Notes: generated from the letters alone by a model not told the origin. Positions 37,651 through 54,199 are shown, numbered from the stretch's first letter. The stretch: 64,000 nucleotides of DNA from Rhynchospora pubera (GCA_028095005.1 CM051462.1:81727846-81791845), one strand, 5' to 3'. Numbers and translations: made by a program.

Positions 37651-38276
37651 TTGAATTTTTGTTTTGCGTATTTGCACGTAAACTGAAAACACAAAGAAAG
37701 AGAGTATGGTTGGATATTTTATGTTTTGATTGTTCAAATATTGTATTTTGAGTATGTTATGTTTGGATGTTAAGTTTGAATATGTTATATATATGTATGT
37801 TTGGTCCCAAGTGAAAACTAATTGGTACGGCTAGCAATTCTAGGCTAGCCCTAGAAAAAAAACGATGCTGAAAAAATCAATAAAATCAATGACTGTTTTT
37901 ATGTTTAAACAGTCACTCAAATATCCAGCACGGAAAAAGAAAAAGAATAATTAGACCTTTTTGCAACTGTTATTTCGTGAAACAGTCATTGAAATGCACC
38001 CTTTATTGACTGTTATTTACAAATAACAGTCATTGATCCTCCCCCTTTTATGACTGTTATTTACTAATAACAGTCACTACTTTAGCAACTGTTATTTTCC
38101 TTTTTGCAACTCCAGTATTAGCAACTTTTGTGTACAGTTGCTGAAATGATTATTTTAACAGTTGCAAAACGGAAATTTTGTAGTAGTGACTCTTCACAAA
38201 GTTACACACTTCCCAATACTTCTTCCCACTTCTTCCCTTCTTCCCTTCTTCCCACACCTATCCAAACGCACCCAAG

Positions 38277-38426
38277 AATTACATATTCCAAGAATTATAT
38301 ATACATAATTTCAACAAAATTAGCTAAATACTAATAACTAAATGAAATTTTATGTGCTTTTTAATTAGTACTTTATTTAATATTAAAATATTAATTTTTA
38401 ATAATTTATTTAAATTAATATCAATT
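38277..38426. other. Short AT-rich spacer
   Basis: Contains the left 9-bp duplication ATATCAATT of the neighbouring MULE element at 38418-38426 and nothing else that I can support. Confidence 0.6.
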
Positions 38427-39619
38427 CGGGGGTGATAAGGATCATCCCCGATATTCATCATCCCTATCATCCCCACGCGTTTTTCTATTTTTGGCTCTAC
38501 GCGTTTTCTATTTCTGGAAATCACTCTGTTTCTCTCCCTGCTACGTACGCTCGTCCCCCTCTCATTCCTTCCGCGTGTGCTCCCCCTCCCACTCCCCTCT
38601 CTCACAGACACTATATATTGACACTATATATTGATTATAATTGTTGAAGTTAATATATATAACTGTTGAAGTTAATATATATAACTGTTGAACCTAATAT
38701 ATATGCCAACTTCAATAATTTAAATATGCCCACTTTAAATATTACATTCAACATTTAAATATGCCAAGTTCAACAATTATATATATTAACTTCAACAGTT
38801 ATATATATTAAATTCAACAGTTACATATATAACATATTAACTTCAATAGTCACATATATAATTTCAACAGATCCATATATACTTCAACAGTTACATATAT
38901 TAACTTCAACAGTTATATATATTAATTTCAACAATTACATATATAACATATTAACTTCAATAGTCACATATATAATTTCAACAGATCCATATATACTTCA
39001 ACAGTTACATATATTAACTTCAACAGTTATATATATTAACTTCAACAGTTACATATATAACATATTAGCTTCAATAGTCACATATATAATTTCAACAGAT
39101 CCATATATACTTCAACAGTTACATATATTAACTTCAACAGTTATATATATTAACTTCAACAGTTACATATATAACATATTAACTTCAATAGTCACATATA
39201 TAAGTTCAACAGCTACATATATAACTTCAACAGTTACACATATAACTTCAACAGTTATATATATTAACTTCAACAGTTACATATATAACATATTAACTTT
39301 AACAATTACATATATAACTTCAACAGTACATATATTAACTTCAACAATTACGATATTGCCTTCAACATTTAAATATATTAACTTCAACAGTTATGAAGTG
39401 TGTAGAGAAAGAGGAGAAGGGTGGGGGGACGGTGTACATGGGAGGGAGGAGGGGAGGAGAGGGAGGGGGGACGACGTATGTAGGAGGGAGGAGGGGACAG
39501 GGGCGGATACAGAGGAGGGGAAGGCGCGAGAGTGTATGCGTGAGGGAACGCGAGTTAGTTACGTACGCGTGAGGATGATGGGGATGATAGAATCTGAAGG
39601 ATGATCCTAAGCAATTCCG
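38427..39619. mobile_element. MULE-type foldback element, 1193 bp, 9-bp TSD
   Basis: Left end CGGGGGTGATAAGGATCATCC and, reverse-complemented, right end CGGAATTGCTTAGGATCATCC are inverted, and arms of nearly 200 bp stay similar (ATCATCCC, CACGCG, ACGTACGC and CCCTCTC on one side; the inverse on the other). Flanks are ATATCAATT at 38418-38426 and 39620-39628. The centre is the minisatellite at 38630-39395. Frames inside the arms are side products of the GA-rich sequence. Confidence 0.93.
38630..39395. repeat. Minisatellite of TTCAACAGTTAYATATAT units
   Basis: Short AACTTCAACAGTTA-type units alternate with TATATATA spacers and form a higher-order repeat of about 110-120 bp (containing TTTCAACAGATCCATATAT) seen at least three times between 38850 and 39130. 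It forms the core of the MULE-type element. Confidence 0.9.
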
Positions 39620-39628
39620 ATATCAATT

Positions 39629-39772
39629 TGCTTATTCCTAACTCACCATCCAAACAACATTTCTTATTCCCAGAATAACATATTTTCACTCTTCCCAAAA
39701 TTACATACTTTTCAATATTTTCTTCCTTAAATCCTTATTCCTTATTCTCGTACCATCCAAACGACCCCTATA
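39629..39772. mobile_element. Tourist-like MITE, right part
   Basis: Contains CACCATCCAAACAAC, a CTTCCCAAAATTACATAC core and the right terminus CCATCCAAACGACCCC. The left terminus is missing or displaced by the neighbouring element. Confidence 0.6.
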
Positions 39773-44768
<4,996 letters not shown>

Positions 44769-47341
44769 TCAAGACACTGATGTATGTGAAGAAATGATAT
44801 GTACAATCTCAGCATGTAGGGTACCATTTGACACAATTACTCCACCTGAAGGAAATATTATTCTTCTTCCTTCTATATCAGCAGCAAGGTTCAATTGATT
44901 ACCATCCCAATCACTGACCTGATAATACCAATAATTTACAAAAGTACGAGTGAAAAATGGAGAACAACTAGTTTAACATGCATATAGTTTGGGCTTGGGG
45001 GCACTTGGCACTCTCTTAGAATGACATACCACATTAGGTCAGTTTCAGTTCTTGGATCATTTTAAGGTTCGGGTCTGTTTTGGGTCTTAGGTCTGGGCTT
45101 TTCAGGTTTCTTACTTCTATTTATGTTGCCGCCTCAGTTTATTTTGGTTTCATCAAGTACTATTTGTTTTGGTCCTTTGGATGATATTAATCTGGTCAGA
45201 ATGGTGCTACTTTTGCTTATGTATTTGGTACTTCAGATCCAATTACTTTTCAAGGTCTTAAAATTACACATTCTAATATCAAAGTGAAAGGGAGTTACCT
45301 GCCCCCCTGCTTCTTGTACACAAATAATCCCAACTGCATGATCCCATGCCTGAACAGTAGATTAATGTCAAATAATTAGCATTTGGCTATCAATTCTTAT
45401 TATTTTTTAACCTTTTGAGAATGAAGAAATGACTCTGAAAAATTACTTTGATTATAGTTTTTGTTCTAGCCCGAAGAATGAAAACAGAAGCTCTACCCGA
45501 TGCTACCATCAGATATTTGCAGAGGCTGCAAAAAGTAAATGATAGTTCAAATTAACCAATAATGATCCATGAAGAAGTTGATACATGCTGTATATGTTGT
45601 CTCAGTGAATTGGACTTCTCGTATCAGAAGTCTTGTAACAAAGCTATTGACTTCAATAAGAGAATTGTTTTGCTATTGCCAAAAAAAAAAAAGGCCAAGA
45701 CTGAGACAGGTCTATTGCAGTTGACACTTGACACTTGACACCCTTGCCCCTGCAAGTAAAACCAAAATAGAACGCACCTGCCACAACATGCTTGTAAGAG
45801 AAGTATACGTTTTTCATCCCTAGTTAGATCAAGGTTTTCGGTAGTATATCCAAATTCATTAGACAAAGGTATCAAATCCCAAGTCTGGCTCTCAGGTATA
45901 CAAAACCGCCCATTTTGCAAAACTTCGCAGCTGTCCACAAAACACCTTTTCCAAATGCTTTCAAGCAAGTAGACGGAACTGCCCATGTCGAAGGATATCG
46001 ACTTTGCCCATGTGCCACAGCCTACATGGGCTACCATTATGACTCCAGTTTGGGCATTGTTGTAATCTGTATTGGTTAAAGGGTCATGTAGCCAATTTGG
46101 ACACCCCATCACTCCTAACACAACCTCTCCTTCAACCACAAGTGCCAAGCCCACCTGGAAGGAACAAAATTAAATTTAGAGAATCACAATATGTGTTCCC
46201 AGAACTTAAGCATTGCATCTGTGTCCCTGAAATATCCAACATTCTACAATGTGGTGTTTTCCAGTTTGAATTATACAGTGCATGAACTACTGTTGTAAAA
46301 ATAAAACTACAAAAAGGACGTACCACATAGAGGGCATCACTTCCTTTCAAGAACCCTCTAGTTCCATCAATTGGATCAAGGACCTAACTTATATGAACAG
46401 AATACATTAAAAGCCACTTTAATTTTCAGAGCAGAATTCAATTGCACTTGCCATCTACCAGTACCATGTTATGTTATGTTTCCTCTCTTTATTTTCGCTT
46501 TGGTGTTGTTCTCCACAATCATTCAGATTTTGGTACTGGTATACAGCACTTGTCAGTAGTGACAAGTTTATGAAAGTTACAAATACCCAATTGGAAAATA
46601 CCTAACACTCATCAGTCATAAGAAGTTTTTGAAATCACTAATACCCAATAATTTTTATTACAAAAAATACTATACCCAATATGTTGCTGGTTTTTCATCA
46701 AATGATATAGCATCCTCCCCTCCTCTATCAATGGCTCTTAGCACATCATCAGTGCTGAGATCTTCATCTTGACCATTGATCTTACCAGAAACAGCATCAA
46801 ATATTGTATCGACAAGAATATTGCTCGAAGATTGGGACCTTAGGAAAGCCGAGTCCTCCTCTGCTACCAGAGGTATAGTTGGAAATTCTCTCTTCAATTC
46901 TGAGCAATGAAACATGAATAATTCAATTGCATAGATAGTGAGGTTAAACTAATCTATTGTCCAAATCATCAGCATCTCTGCATTATGATCCGTAAATATC
47001 TGTTATTTTCAAAGGGGTAGCCTGACTATGTGGACTGATGTAATATTAGCCTTAGATGGTATTTCTTCGCTATATATTCTGGTCGTTCTTTTTTTTTTTT
47101 GTAGTTACAAAGGAAAAGAACATTATTTAATCCAAAAAATGCTTCATGATAGTTCAGGTATATTCTACAACTGTAAATAACTTGAGGAAGCTTATATGAG
47201 AAGAAAAAAATGCACATTACGACAAAGCAAGCTAAATAACAAAAACAATATCAACAACAACAACAACTAAGCCTTTTGTCCCAAACAAGTTGGGGTAGGC
47301 TAGAAAGAAACCCAACAAGAGAACACATCCAAGAACAAGAA

Positions 47342-47375
<34 letters not shown>

Positions 47376-48878
47376 TAATAGTAAGACTAGCCATACTAAT
47401 AATAATACCTCTAATAATAATAGTAATAGTAGAAATCTAGACCTTGACCGTGACCTAATAGAGGGACCTACAAACCTATGGCATCGCTCCTACCCCTAAG
47501 TTCCTACGTCATGGCTCCGGTACATGAATTGCTAACTTCCAAGCGCTCCTATCGATCGCCAACTCCTTGGAGACGTTCCATTCTTTAAGGTCTCTTTTCA
47601 CCGCTTCTTCCCATGTCAATCTTGGTCTCCCTCTCCCCCTCCGGGTGTTCTCGAAATGATTAAGAATTCCGATACGTACCGGTGCCTCTGGAGGTCTGCG
47701 TTAACAAAAACAATATATATGAAAGAAAAGTAACAGAACATCCAACGGCAACCAATTATGCTCTAAATTTTCAATAAGATAAATTGTGGAAAAACCACTT
47801 AAATTAAGATATACATTTACCCAAACTAATAAGAGCCTGAACTCCAAAATCAGCAACTGTTACTGGCGTCTGATCAGTCTTTCCAAGGATCCAACGGTCA
47901 TTAGAGAGCAATGATTTCTTTACCTGGTAGGTCCCTCCATATTATTAGAAAATGTATTAAATTAGTTGAAAAACAAAGAAATGCAAATATGGTTAAATGA
48001 ATTTATGAGCAGAATGATCAATGTTCAACCAAATTCCATGAAATGCCCCTACTTTTGTGATGAAAAAAATATTCCTTTGGATATGCCAAATTCATCAGCA
48101 TATGTGCTTACCACAAATATTTTGGCTTCAATGTAGAAAAGCACTTCATTTTAGTTTTCCTGGTACTGTGAGTTCTAATAAATGATATCTGGAAACTTAA
48201 AGTTACAGACTGAAGTGCATACATGCAAACCAGGAAAGAAAGAAAGTATAATAAGGCAATAGAGAAAGATAAAAAAACATACATCTACACATAAACAACA
48301 CGCATGCTGAACTGCTTCAATGGCAACTGACAGCTGGTGGTGATATTTCGCTTCCTCCACTGGAAAAGGAAGCAAACTGGCCCTAGGCAGTATAGAGATA
48401 AAATACATTATCAGATTTCACAAATCTGGCAAAATGTAAGTTAAGCAGACGGACGAACACAACCGGACTGAACCAGAACTAACCCAAATATGTAATTGGA
48501 ATGAGCTAATGTTAGACTAGACAAACTCAGTATCTAACGCAAATCAACTGATCCAAAACCAGAGGACGTGATATCTGAATGCACCAAAAAGCATTACCAA
48601 ATCTCAGAAGTCAGAACTACATGAAACCAAATACCCCTGACCTGACCTGACCTGACAAGCAATAGATTCAAAATTTGATTCTGGCCTCAACTGAATTACT
48701 TAAGTTAACCACCTCCTATACAAAATTAGATTCGAACCTGTCAGTCTGATACCTCTAAATATAATTAAACTAGCGCATCTTAGAGCTCTTATGAGATTGT
48801 GAGGTACCTGATTAAGTGTCTGTTCTGAGGGAAGTTGCATCGAGGGAGGTAAGAGCACCAGGAGTGAAGCACAGCCAT
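44769..48878 (-). CDS. PAP-specific phosphatase (HAL2/SAL-like), probably mitochondrial
   Basis: Predicted 3'(2'),5'-bisphosphate nucleotidase of the inositol monophosphatase superfamily; it removes the 3'-phosphate from adenosine 3',5'-bisphosphate, a by-product of sulfation. Nine exons: 48808-48878, 48283-48382, 47821-47923, 46676-46899, 46324-46383, 45778-46154, 45447-45525, 45299-45349 and 44769-44918; all borders are GT-AG and in frame, giving 404 residues. Metal and catalytic motifs are intact: LVAEEDS (about residues 103-109), LDPIDGTRGF and SWDHAVG-like AWDHAVGIICVQEAGG. The N-terminus MAVLHSWCSYLPRCNFPQNR lacks acidic residues and has Arg, as in organelle-targeted proteins. The closest family I recall is Arabidopsis At4g05090 (putative mitochondrial PAP phosphatase). 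Intron 3 carries a LINE fragment. No defect is seen. Confidence 0.93.
47252..47701 (-). mobile_element. 5'-truncated LINE with 15-bp TSD, in intron 3 of the PAP phosphatase gene
   Basis: The minus strand starts inside a reverse transcriptase C-terminal region (GRGRPRLTWEEAVKRDLKEW and AWKLAIHVPEP, then stop), continues with a 3' UTR containing a T31 tract, and ends GGCTTAGTTGTTGTTGTTG. TAACAAAAACAATAT flanks it at 47237-47251 and 47702-47716. Truncated 5' end, long variable duplication and a TTG-repeat tail fit target-primed insertion. It has the same orientation as the host gene. Confidence 0.93.
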
Positions 48879-50785
48879 GGCGGGAAGTGATGCTCTTGGC
48901 CTTCACATCACTGTATTTATTTATTATTTTATTTTATTTTATTTATTTATTTGCTTTTTCTCTTTTATGTGCGAATGCGAGGGGAGGTGTGTTTTTCTCT
49001 CCGCCATTCGCCAACCAATGAACAATTGAACCGAATAACCAATTAAGACTAAAAACAGGCTGATTTTGGGCCTAAGTGTTTTTTCAATAAAAAGCCCATA
49101 TAAGCTGCTATCCTATCCAAGACCAAAGTAACCGAAATTTTAAAAAATAATACTAAATTAATATAATATATTAAATATAATATCAATATAATAATATTTT
49201 TTTAAATAGTATCACGAGATCGGAATCCCAGATTCCGAACGCAAGATCGAATTCCTGGATTCCGATCTTAGCTTTTTAATTTTTTATATATTATATATTT
49301 ATTTATTTAATTTATTAATTAGTTAAATAATTAGAAAAATAGATAATATATTGTAAAAATATTGAAAAAATATGTACGATTTTGGACTGAACGATGGGCC
49401 TGCACATGAGATTTTGGACGATCGTTCAGTCCTATTTTTAAATTTTTCGGCAAGTAAAATGCACCGAATTCATCATGAGATTTTGGACTGAACGATGGGC
49501 CTGCACATTGTGTTCTGCACGATCGTCAGACATTTACCAAAATTATGATGTCATCACGTGATTTTAGGTTGCTGACCTTCATGTCTCTTGATTATAAATA
49601 AACACTCACTTAGAATATATATAGATACTTCCTTGAATCGGAAAATATACTCTCTTATGCTATAATATAATGTAAGATACTCTTTTATATAAATATAATT
49701 ACTCCCATGAAACAAGTTAAATACTCTTTTAAAGTAAATTGATAATCTTTTATGATATATATAGTTGCATATAATCCAATAAAATACTCTCTTAGTATAA
49801 ATAAATAAATAAATAAATACTCTCTTAAAATTATTAATTACTCCATTTTAACTTATAATTTACTCTCTTATAATGGTTAGTTTTTTACATAAATTATTGT
49901 TCATTTTCTAAATTTATCATATACTTCCTTAAACTTATTAGTTACCCTCTTATAATAAATTACATACTTCCATAATAAAAGATAAATGAAAATATATTTG
50001 ACACTCTCTTAATAGATATTATATACTTCTTAGAGTACAATATATGCTCTCTTATTTTATTAGTTACTACTTTATGTTTACTGAACTTTATTAATTATAC
50101 TTATTAGAGGACAGAAGAGAGAATAAGAATAGACAGTGACTGAGGAAGGAGCAAACAAAAAAAGGCATAGAGCGTAAGAATAGAGGGGCGACTATCACGT
50201 TTTTTGATCCAAGCCGTCCGATTTAATCTTAACAGTTATATTTTTTCGAACCTATCAATCTTGGTATCATGCACGGAACATCTATAGCCGTTGAGATTAA
50301 ATCAGACGGCTGAGATCGAAAGTCATCCATGGATGGCCATCCAAAGGATGCAGTTTCAAGAACAGAGAGGGCGGACTGGACAATCCAATCCGATATCCGA
50401 TCCAACCAGAATACCAGATCGACGTCGACCTGCCCATGCGGTTCAATTTTCAAAGCGGTTCAATTTTTAACGCATTCCTGGAGATGTGGGATTAAAAACA
50501 AGACGTGTAGTAATTCAAAAAAAAAAACATGACGTGTATGACCGAAGCATGTGACTTTTGTTAACGAACCATCAACCATGTGACTTAACATGGCATGATA
50601 GGGTAAAAATTACACGTGTAATCATGTCGTGATTCGTGTGACGTCTACATTAAAATTATAAGATTTTAAAATGAAAATAAATTGAATGATTCATAATAGT
50701 AATTTGAATCTTGAAAATGGAAAATCCTACGTCCAAGTTGGGACTATTTTGTGTTTTGAAAAGCACAATATTCATTTTCCTCAAT
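48879..50785. other. Intergenic with repeats, upstream of the PAP phosphatase gene
   Basis: The gene's promoter must lie in the first part. At 49378-49432 and 49476-49530 two direct copies share GATTTTGGACTGAACGATGG. From 49600 to 50100 the phrase TACTCTCTTA recurs in varied form about every 40 bp. At 50205-50310 inverted arms (CCGTCCGATTTAATCTTAA / GAGATTAAATCAGACGG) suggest another small element. No gene seen. Confidence 0.5.
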
Positions 50786-50918
50786 TTTTTTTTTTGAAGA
50801 AAGATGGAGGTCTTTGTCATCCAACTTTTTTGAAATTAAAGATGCATGCGGGGCTTGAACTCTTGATCTCATGGAGACCAACCTAGTGCTCTTACCACTG
50901 AGCTACTAGGCCAGATGC
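50786..50918 (-). mobile_element. tRNA-derived SINE, 133 bp, 13-bp TSD
   Basis: The minus strand contains an A-box-like TAGCTCAGTGGTAAGAGCA and a B-box-like GAGTTCAAGCCCC at tRNA spacing, then a short unrelated body and an A-run. CATTTTCCTCAAT flanks both ends (50773-50785 and 50919-50931). The tRNA-like head does not form a complete tRNA, so it is a SINE and not a tRNA gene. Confidence 0.92.
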
Positions 50919-50995
50919 CATTTTCCTCAATGTTAATATATATCATGTACTAAATGCAAATGTTAATATATATCATGTACTAAATGCTTCTCTAA

Positions 50996-51152
50996 GGGTG
51001 TCTTTGGATAGGTGTGGGAAGAAGGGAAGAAGGGAAGAAGTGGGAAGAAGTATTGGAAAGTGTGTAATTTTGTGAAGAGTTTGGATTGTTTATAATTTTT
51101 TTTCTTCTTCTTCCTTATTCTTCTTTTTTCTTCCAACGATCCAAACGCACCC
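50996..51152. mobile_element. Tourist-like MITE, 157 bp, TAA TSD
   Basis: Ends GGGTGTCTTTGGATAGG and CGATCCAAACGCACCC are inverted; TAA at 50993-50995 and 51153-51155. Interior has GAAGAAGGGAAGAAG and TGTGTAATTTTGTGAAGAG motifs of the family. Confidence 0.9.
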
Positions 51153-51883
51153 TAAAAGATTTTTCTCTTCCAGACGAGTCACCACCTGTCCCATAATAGA
51201 GGTGAGAACAGAGAATACACGAAACAGATTTGAACTGAGTTCACCCCAACTATATACCTTTGGATTTTACAGAGAAATAAATCTGCACCCCTTCGATCCC
51301 CTCCACTCCACTACGCAAATCGCAATCTAGTTCTGGATTAGACCCCAAATCGTAAACCTTTATTTGATAATTTATTGCACGTCTTAGCGAGCAGTTCTGT
51401 TCCTTTTTTATTTTATCTTAGTTGGTAAACCGCTTGCTGATGTAACTCATATTGGCGTCTTTCTTTTTTAACGTACCTTCGGATTTAATAAATGAAATGT
51501 CCAGGCAAATTTCTATCCAGTATATAGAATATGACAACTTTCCTTCTTCACATTACAAGATATGGTATTGTTTATATATGGTGCCATTATAGTTATTAGT
51601 TAAATCAAATGTAATAAAGTTATAAAGTTATTTATATAAGAAAACGCATTTTGTCCTGTTATCATCATGCTTTCAAGCTTGGAGTTCTAAATGGAATATT
51701 AATATATAGACTTTGATCAAAGTAGTTCTTACACGAAATTTTATTTGATTATAATTGATTTCACATGATTTCGTTAAATCTAATAACATGAAAATTCTAA
51801 TCAAATGACATCAAATTCATTCATTTTGATAGAAAAAAAAAATTCTAATGAATTCATGTTTAAAAAAAAAAAAGTGATTCTAA
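51153..51883. other. Intergenic, no gene seen
   Basis: AT-rich DNA without a supported feature. Confidence 0.5.
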
Positions 51884-52114
51884 AGGTGTGTTTGGATGCA
51901 ACGGAATAAGCTGGGAATAGAAAATAGGAATAAGGAATTTCGGTTTGCGTGCTTATCTTTATTCCTTATTATTATACCATGGTTTTGTTGGTATAGGAAT
52001 AAGGACCCTTATTCCTTATTTTTATGTTGTTTGGATTGCACAATAATAAGAATAAGCACGCAAACCGAAATTCCTTATTCCTATTCTCTATTCCCGGCCT
52101 ATCCAAACACACCC
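51884..52114. mobile_element. Tourist-like MITE, 231 bp, TAA TSD
   Basis: Ends AGGTGTGTTTGGATGCA and GGCCTATCCAAACACACCC, TAA at 51881-51883 and 52115-52117. The arms are near-perfect for about 75 bp (AAGGAATTTCGGTTTGCGTG pairs with CACGCAAACCGAAATTCCTT), so a transcript would fold into a long hairpin. Confidence 0.92.
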
Positions 52115-52843
52115 TAAGTGGTAGCAAGTAAAAAATTGATCAAATACACATGTTTCTGGATATATGCAGAGAGTGACGTCTTGCTTACTAACACGATATT
52201 TACTTATTCAAGAATTAACAAAATTTGCAATAAGCAAAAACAATTAATATGTACTTTTTAGATAGAATAAGTATTAAAATTAAGTTAAATCGATGCTCGA
52301 TTTAGTAATCAATCTAATTATATATATTAGCCCTCAACTTTAATAACTTTTACATTATATTGATATTGATAGACACAAAACTAAACTACTTTACATTGAT
52401 CTAAATTGAGTACATGTGTATTCATATTAATGTAATATAACATATTTATATTTTGAATTCAGTAATTTTGAACAATTTGTTTATTATATCAATTGAATGT
52501 ATAATAGAGTTATTAAGTTACATATAAAACCCATATATATAAGTATATAATTACAGTAGTTAGATGCTTAATTACTCCGTTTACTCTGTACATAATATTG
52601 CCAGGAGTGGATTAGCCCAAGCTGTAATAATTGTTGACCCGCAAATCTAGATCTAGTTGAACACGTCCTATAATTTTTATATGATACTGTGCAGAAAATG
52701 TTATCTTTCTTCCATCCCAAAATGAAAGAAAAACAATTAGAAAGCAACATGAATTGACTTTCCATTGTTAAATCTCGGAGTGGGTCAAGCCAAGCCGATT
52801 ATCTGGGAGAGAATAAATAATGGTAATCATGCTTGTATTCATT
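52115..52843. other. Intergenic, no gene seen
   Basis: AT-rich DNA without a supported feature. Confidence 0.5.
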
Positions 52844-53077
52844 GGGAATTGCGGTCAGGTCACGTCTACTGACTCATTCACTCCATTTTTTTGAAAATGA
52901 TCAAAATACCATCTCCTCCAAAGCTAATGTCTGAAAACATTCACTCCATTTTTTTTGAAAATATATGATCAAAATACCATCTCCTCCAAAACTAATATCT
53001 GAAAAAACCAAGATGGGAGAGAAGTTTGGTCTGATTAGGAGTGATTGAGTAAGGAGGGCGTGTCCAGAGCAATTTCC
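52844..53077. mobile_element. MULE-type MITE, 234 bp, 9-bp TSD
   Basis: Left GGGAATTGCGGTCAGGTCACG and right, reverse-complemented, GGAAATTGCTCTGGACACGCC are inverted; GTATTCATT flanks at 52835-52843 and 53078-53086. Same end type as the element at 5458-5629. Inside, a segment containing CATTCACTCC and ATCAAAATACCATCTCCTCC occurs twice in tandem. Confidence 0.88.
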
Positions 53078-53094
53078 GTATTCATTGCATGCAG

Positions 53095-53350
53095 AGCTGT
53101 CAAACGTTGAAAAAAACTACGGTACAGTCAATATCGTTTGTCGTTTCGTTAAGAAAACAGTTTCAGCATTTCATTCCGTTAACACGGCACAAAAATATGT
53201 TCCGTTATTAGTTCCCACTTCACATATTACACACAAAACGGTTTGAAACTAGACTGAAACAGTCGAAACGGCACATACTTGTATTTTGTTTACCGTTTTG
53301 TTATTGAAACAAAATCTATTTCGCTGTCCGTTAGGCATTAATTAACGAAA
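53095..53350. repeat. GCTGTCAAACG-type repeat copy
   Basis: Begins AGAGCTGTCAAACGTTG and is rich in TTTCGTTA, CCGTTA and GAAACAG motifs like the copies at 34222-34539 and 40268-40600. Ends not resolved. Confidence 0.45.
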
Positions 53351-53516
53351 CGTGATGATGTTGTCGTTCTTTTTTATTGACCATTTAATATACTAATTAC
53401 TTGAACCAGGTCAAAAGGAGCTTTATCGACTCTTCAATATTCTGAAGAGACATGCATCGATGGATGATAGTACGTATTTCCTATAACTATTGTGCGCGCC
53501 TGGGGAAATATTTATG

Positions 53517-53868
53517 GATGTGTTTGGATAGATGTGGGAAAAAGGGAAGAAGGGAAGAAGTATTGGAAAGTGTGTAATTTTATGAAGAGTTTGGATTGTT
53601 TATAATTTTTTTTTCTTCTTCTTCCTTCTTCTTCTTCTTTCTTCTAACAATCCAAACGCAGGCTATGATTGCTATGTGCCGACGTGCAAAGGATGATTTC
53701 AAAATACCATTGCAATTTCAAACATTTTTTGATTGGGTGCTTTTGGATCGTTGGAAGAAAGAAGAAGAAGAAAAAAAATTATAAACAATCCAAACTCTTC
53801 ACAAAGTTACATATTTTTCAATACTTCTTTCCTTCTTCCTTTCTTCCCACACCTTTCCAAACGGAGCC
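53517..53868. mobile_element. Two inverted Tourist-like MITEs
   Basis: A complete MITE (about 53519-53660, GATGTGTTTGGATAGATG to CTAACAATCCAAACGCA) is followed after about 80 bp by a second, oppositely oriented one (about 53745-53868, TTTTGGATCGTTGGAAG to ACCTTTCCAAACGGAGCC). Together they make a roughly 350-bp inverted repeat. Confidence 0.8.
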
Positions 53869-54199
53869 ATTATAAATGAAAATTAGCGCATAGCATTTTG
53901 CTAGCAGAATCAGAGTACTGATGTACTAATCAATTAAACATTTAAACTCGTCTCTAACTTTTTACTAATCACCCCGTAGAATTCAGAAATTGTCCGTTGT
54001 ATAGAATATTATTGTACTGTAAATATTGTAATCTCGTGCAGTATATTACAAAACATTATTACATAGGTAGCCCACCTAATACATAATAATGCTGAAGTGG
54101 TGAACAAGTTCTGAATTATTGGCAAAAAAAGAATATGTTGGCCAATTAGCAATGGCATTTTAATTTGAGAAAGCGACTAAGGTGGTGTCATGATTGTTA
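53869..54199. other. Intergenic, no gene seen
   Basis: AT-rich DNA without a supported feature. Confidence 0.5.

Larger units (their letters stand above)
33547..38188. mobile_element. CACTA (En/Spm) element, 4642 bp, 3-bp TSD
   Basis: The left terminus CACTACCACAGAAAAGGG and the right terminus, reverse-complemented CACTACTACAAAATTTCC, are the CACTA signature. ACT flanks both ends (33544-33546 and 38189-38191). Subterminal zones (33550-33980 and 37890-38170) are full of repeats of the TGACTGTTATTT / AAATAACAGTCA type in both orientations, the expected transposase-binding arrays. No transposase frame is visible, so it is probably non-autonomous. It carries a hAT-like insert (34222-34539) and a GC-richer internal segment (35700-37650). 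Confidence 0.93.
33480..38276. mobile_element. Tourist-like MITE split by the CACTA insertion
   Basis: The left half ends at 33546 with TTATAAACAATCCAAACT; the right half begins after the CACTA element with CTTCACAAAGTTACACACTT and ends ACCTATCCAAACGCACCC at 38276. Joined across the insertion, the two halves match the uninterrupted order seen at 53756-53868 and 28920-29017. The left outer end is eroded. Confidence 0.85.

Noticed and set aside
38630..39395. CRISPR-like array
   Set aside because: Repeats are directly adjacent, degenerate and AT-rich without unique spacers, in a plant nuclear transposon.
38324..39604. Arg/Glu-rich frames at both ends of the MULE-type element
   Set aside because: They are translations of the GA-rich inverted arms and mirror each other.
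50840..50912. tRNA gene on the minus strand
   Set aside because: A and B boxes are present, but the ends do not pair into a full cloverleaf and the sequence is part of a 133-bp unit with a 13-bp target duplication, so it is a SINE.
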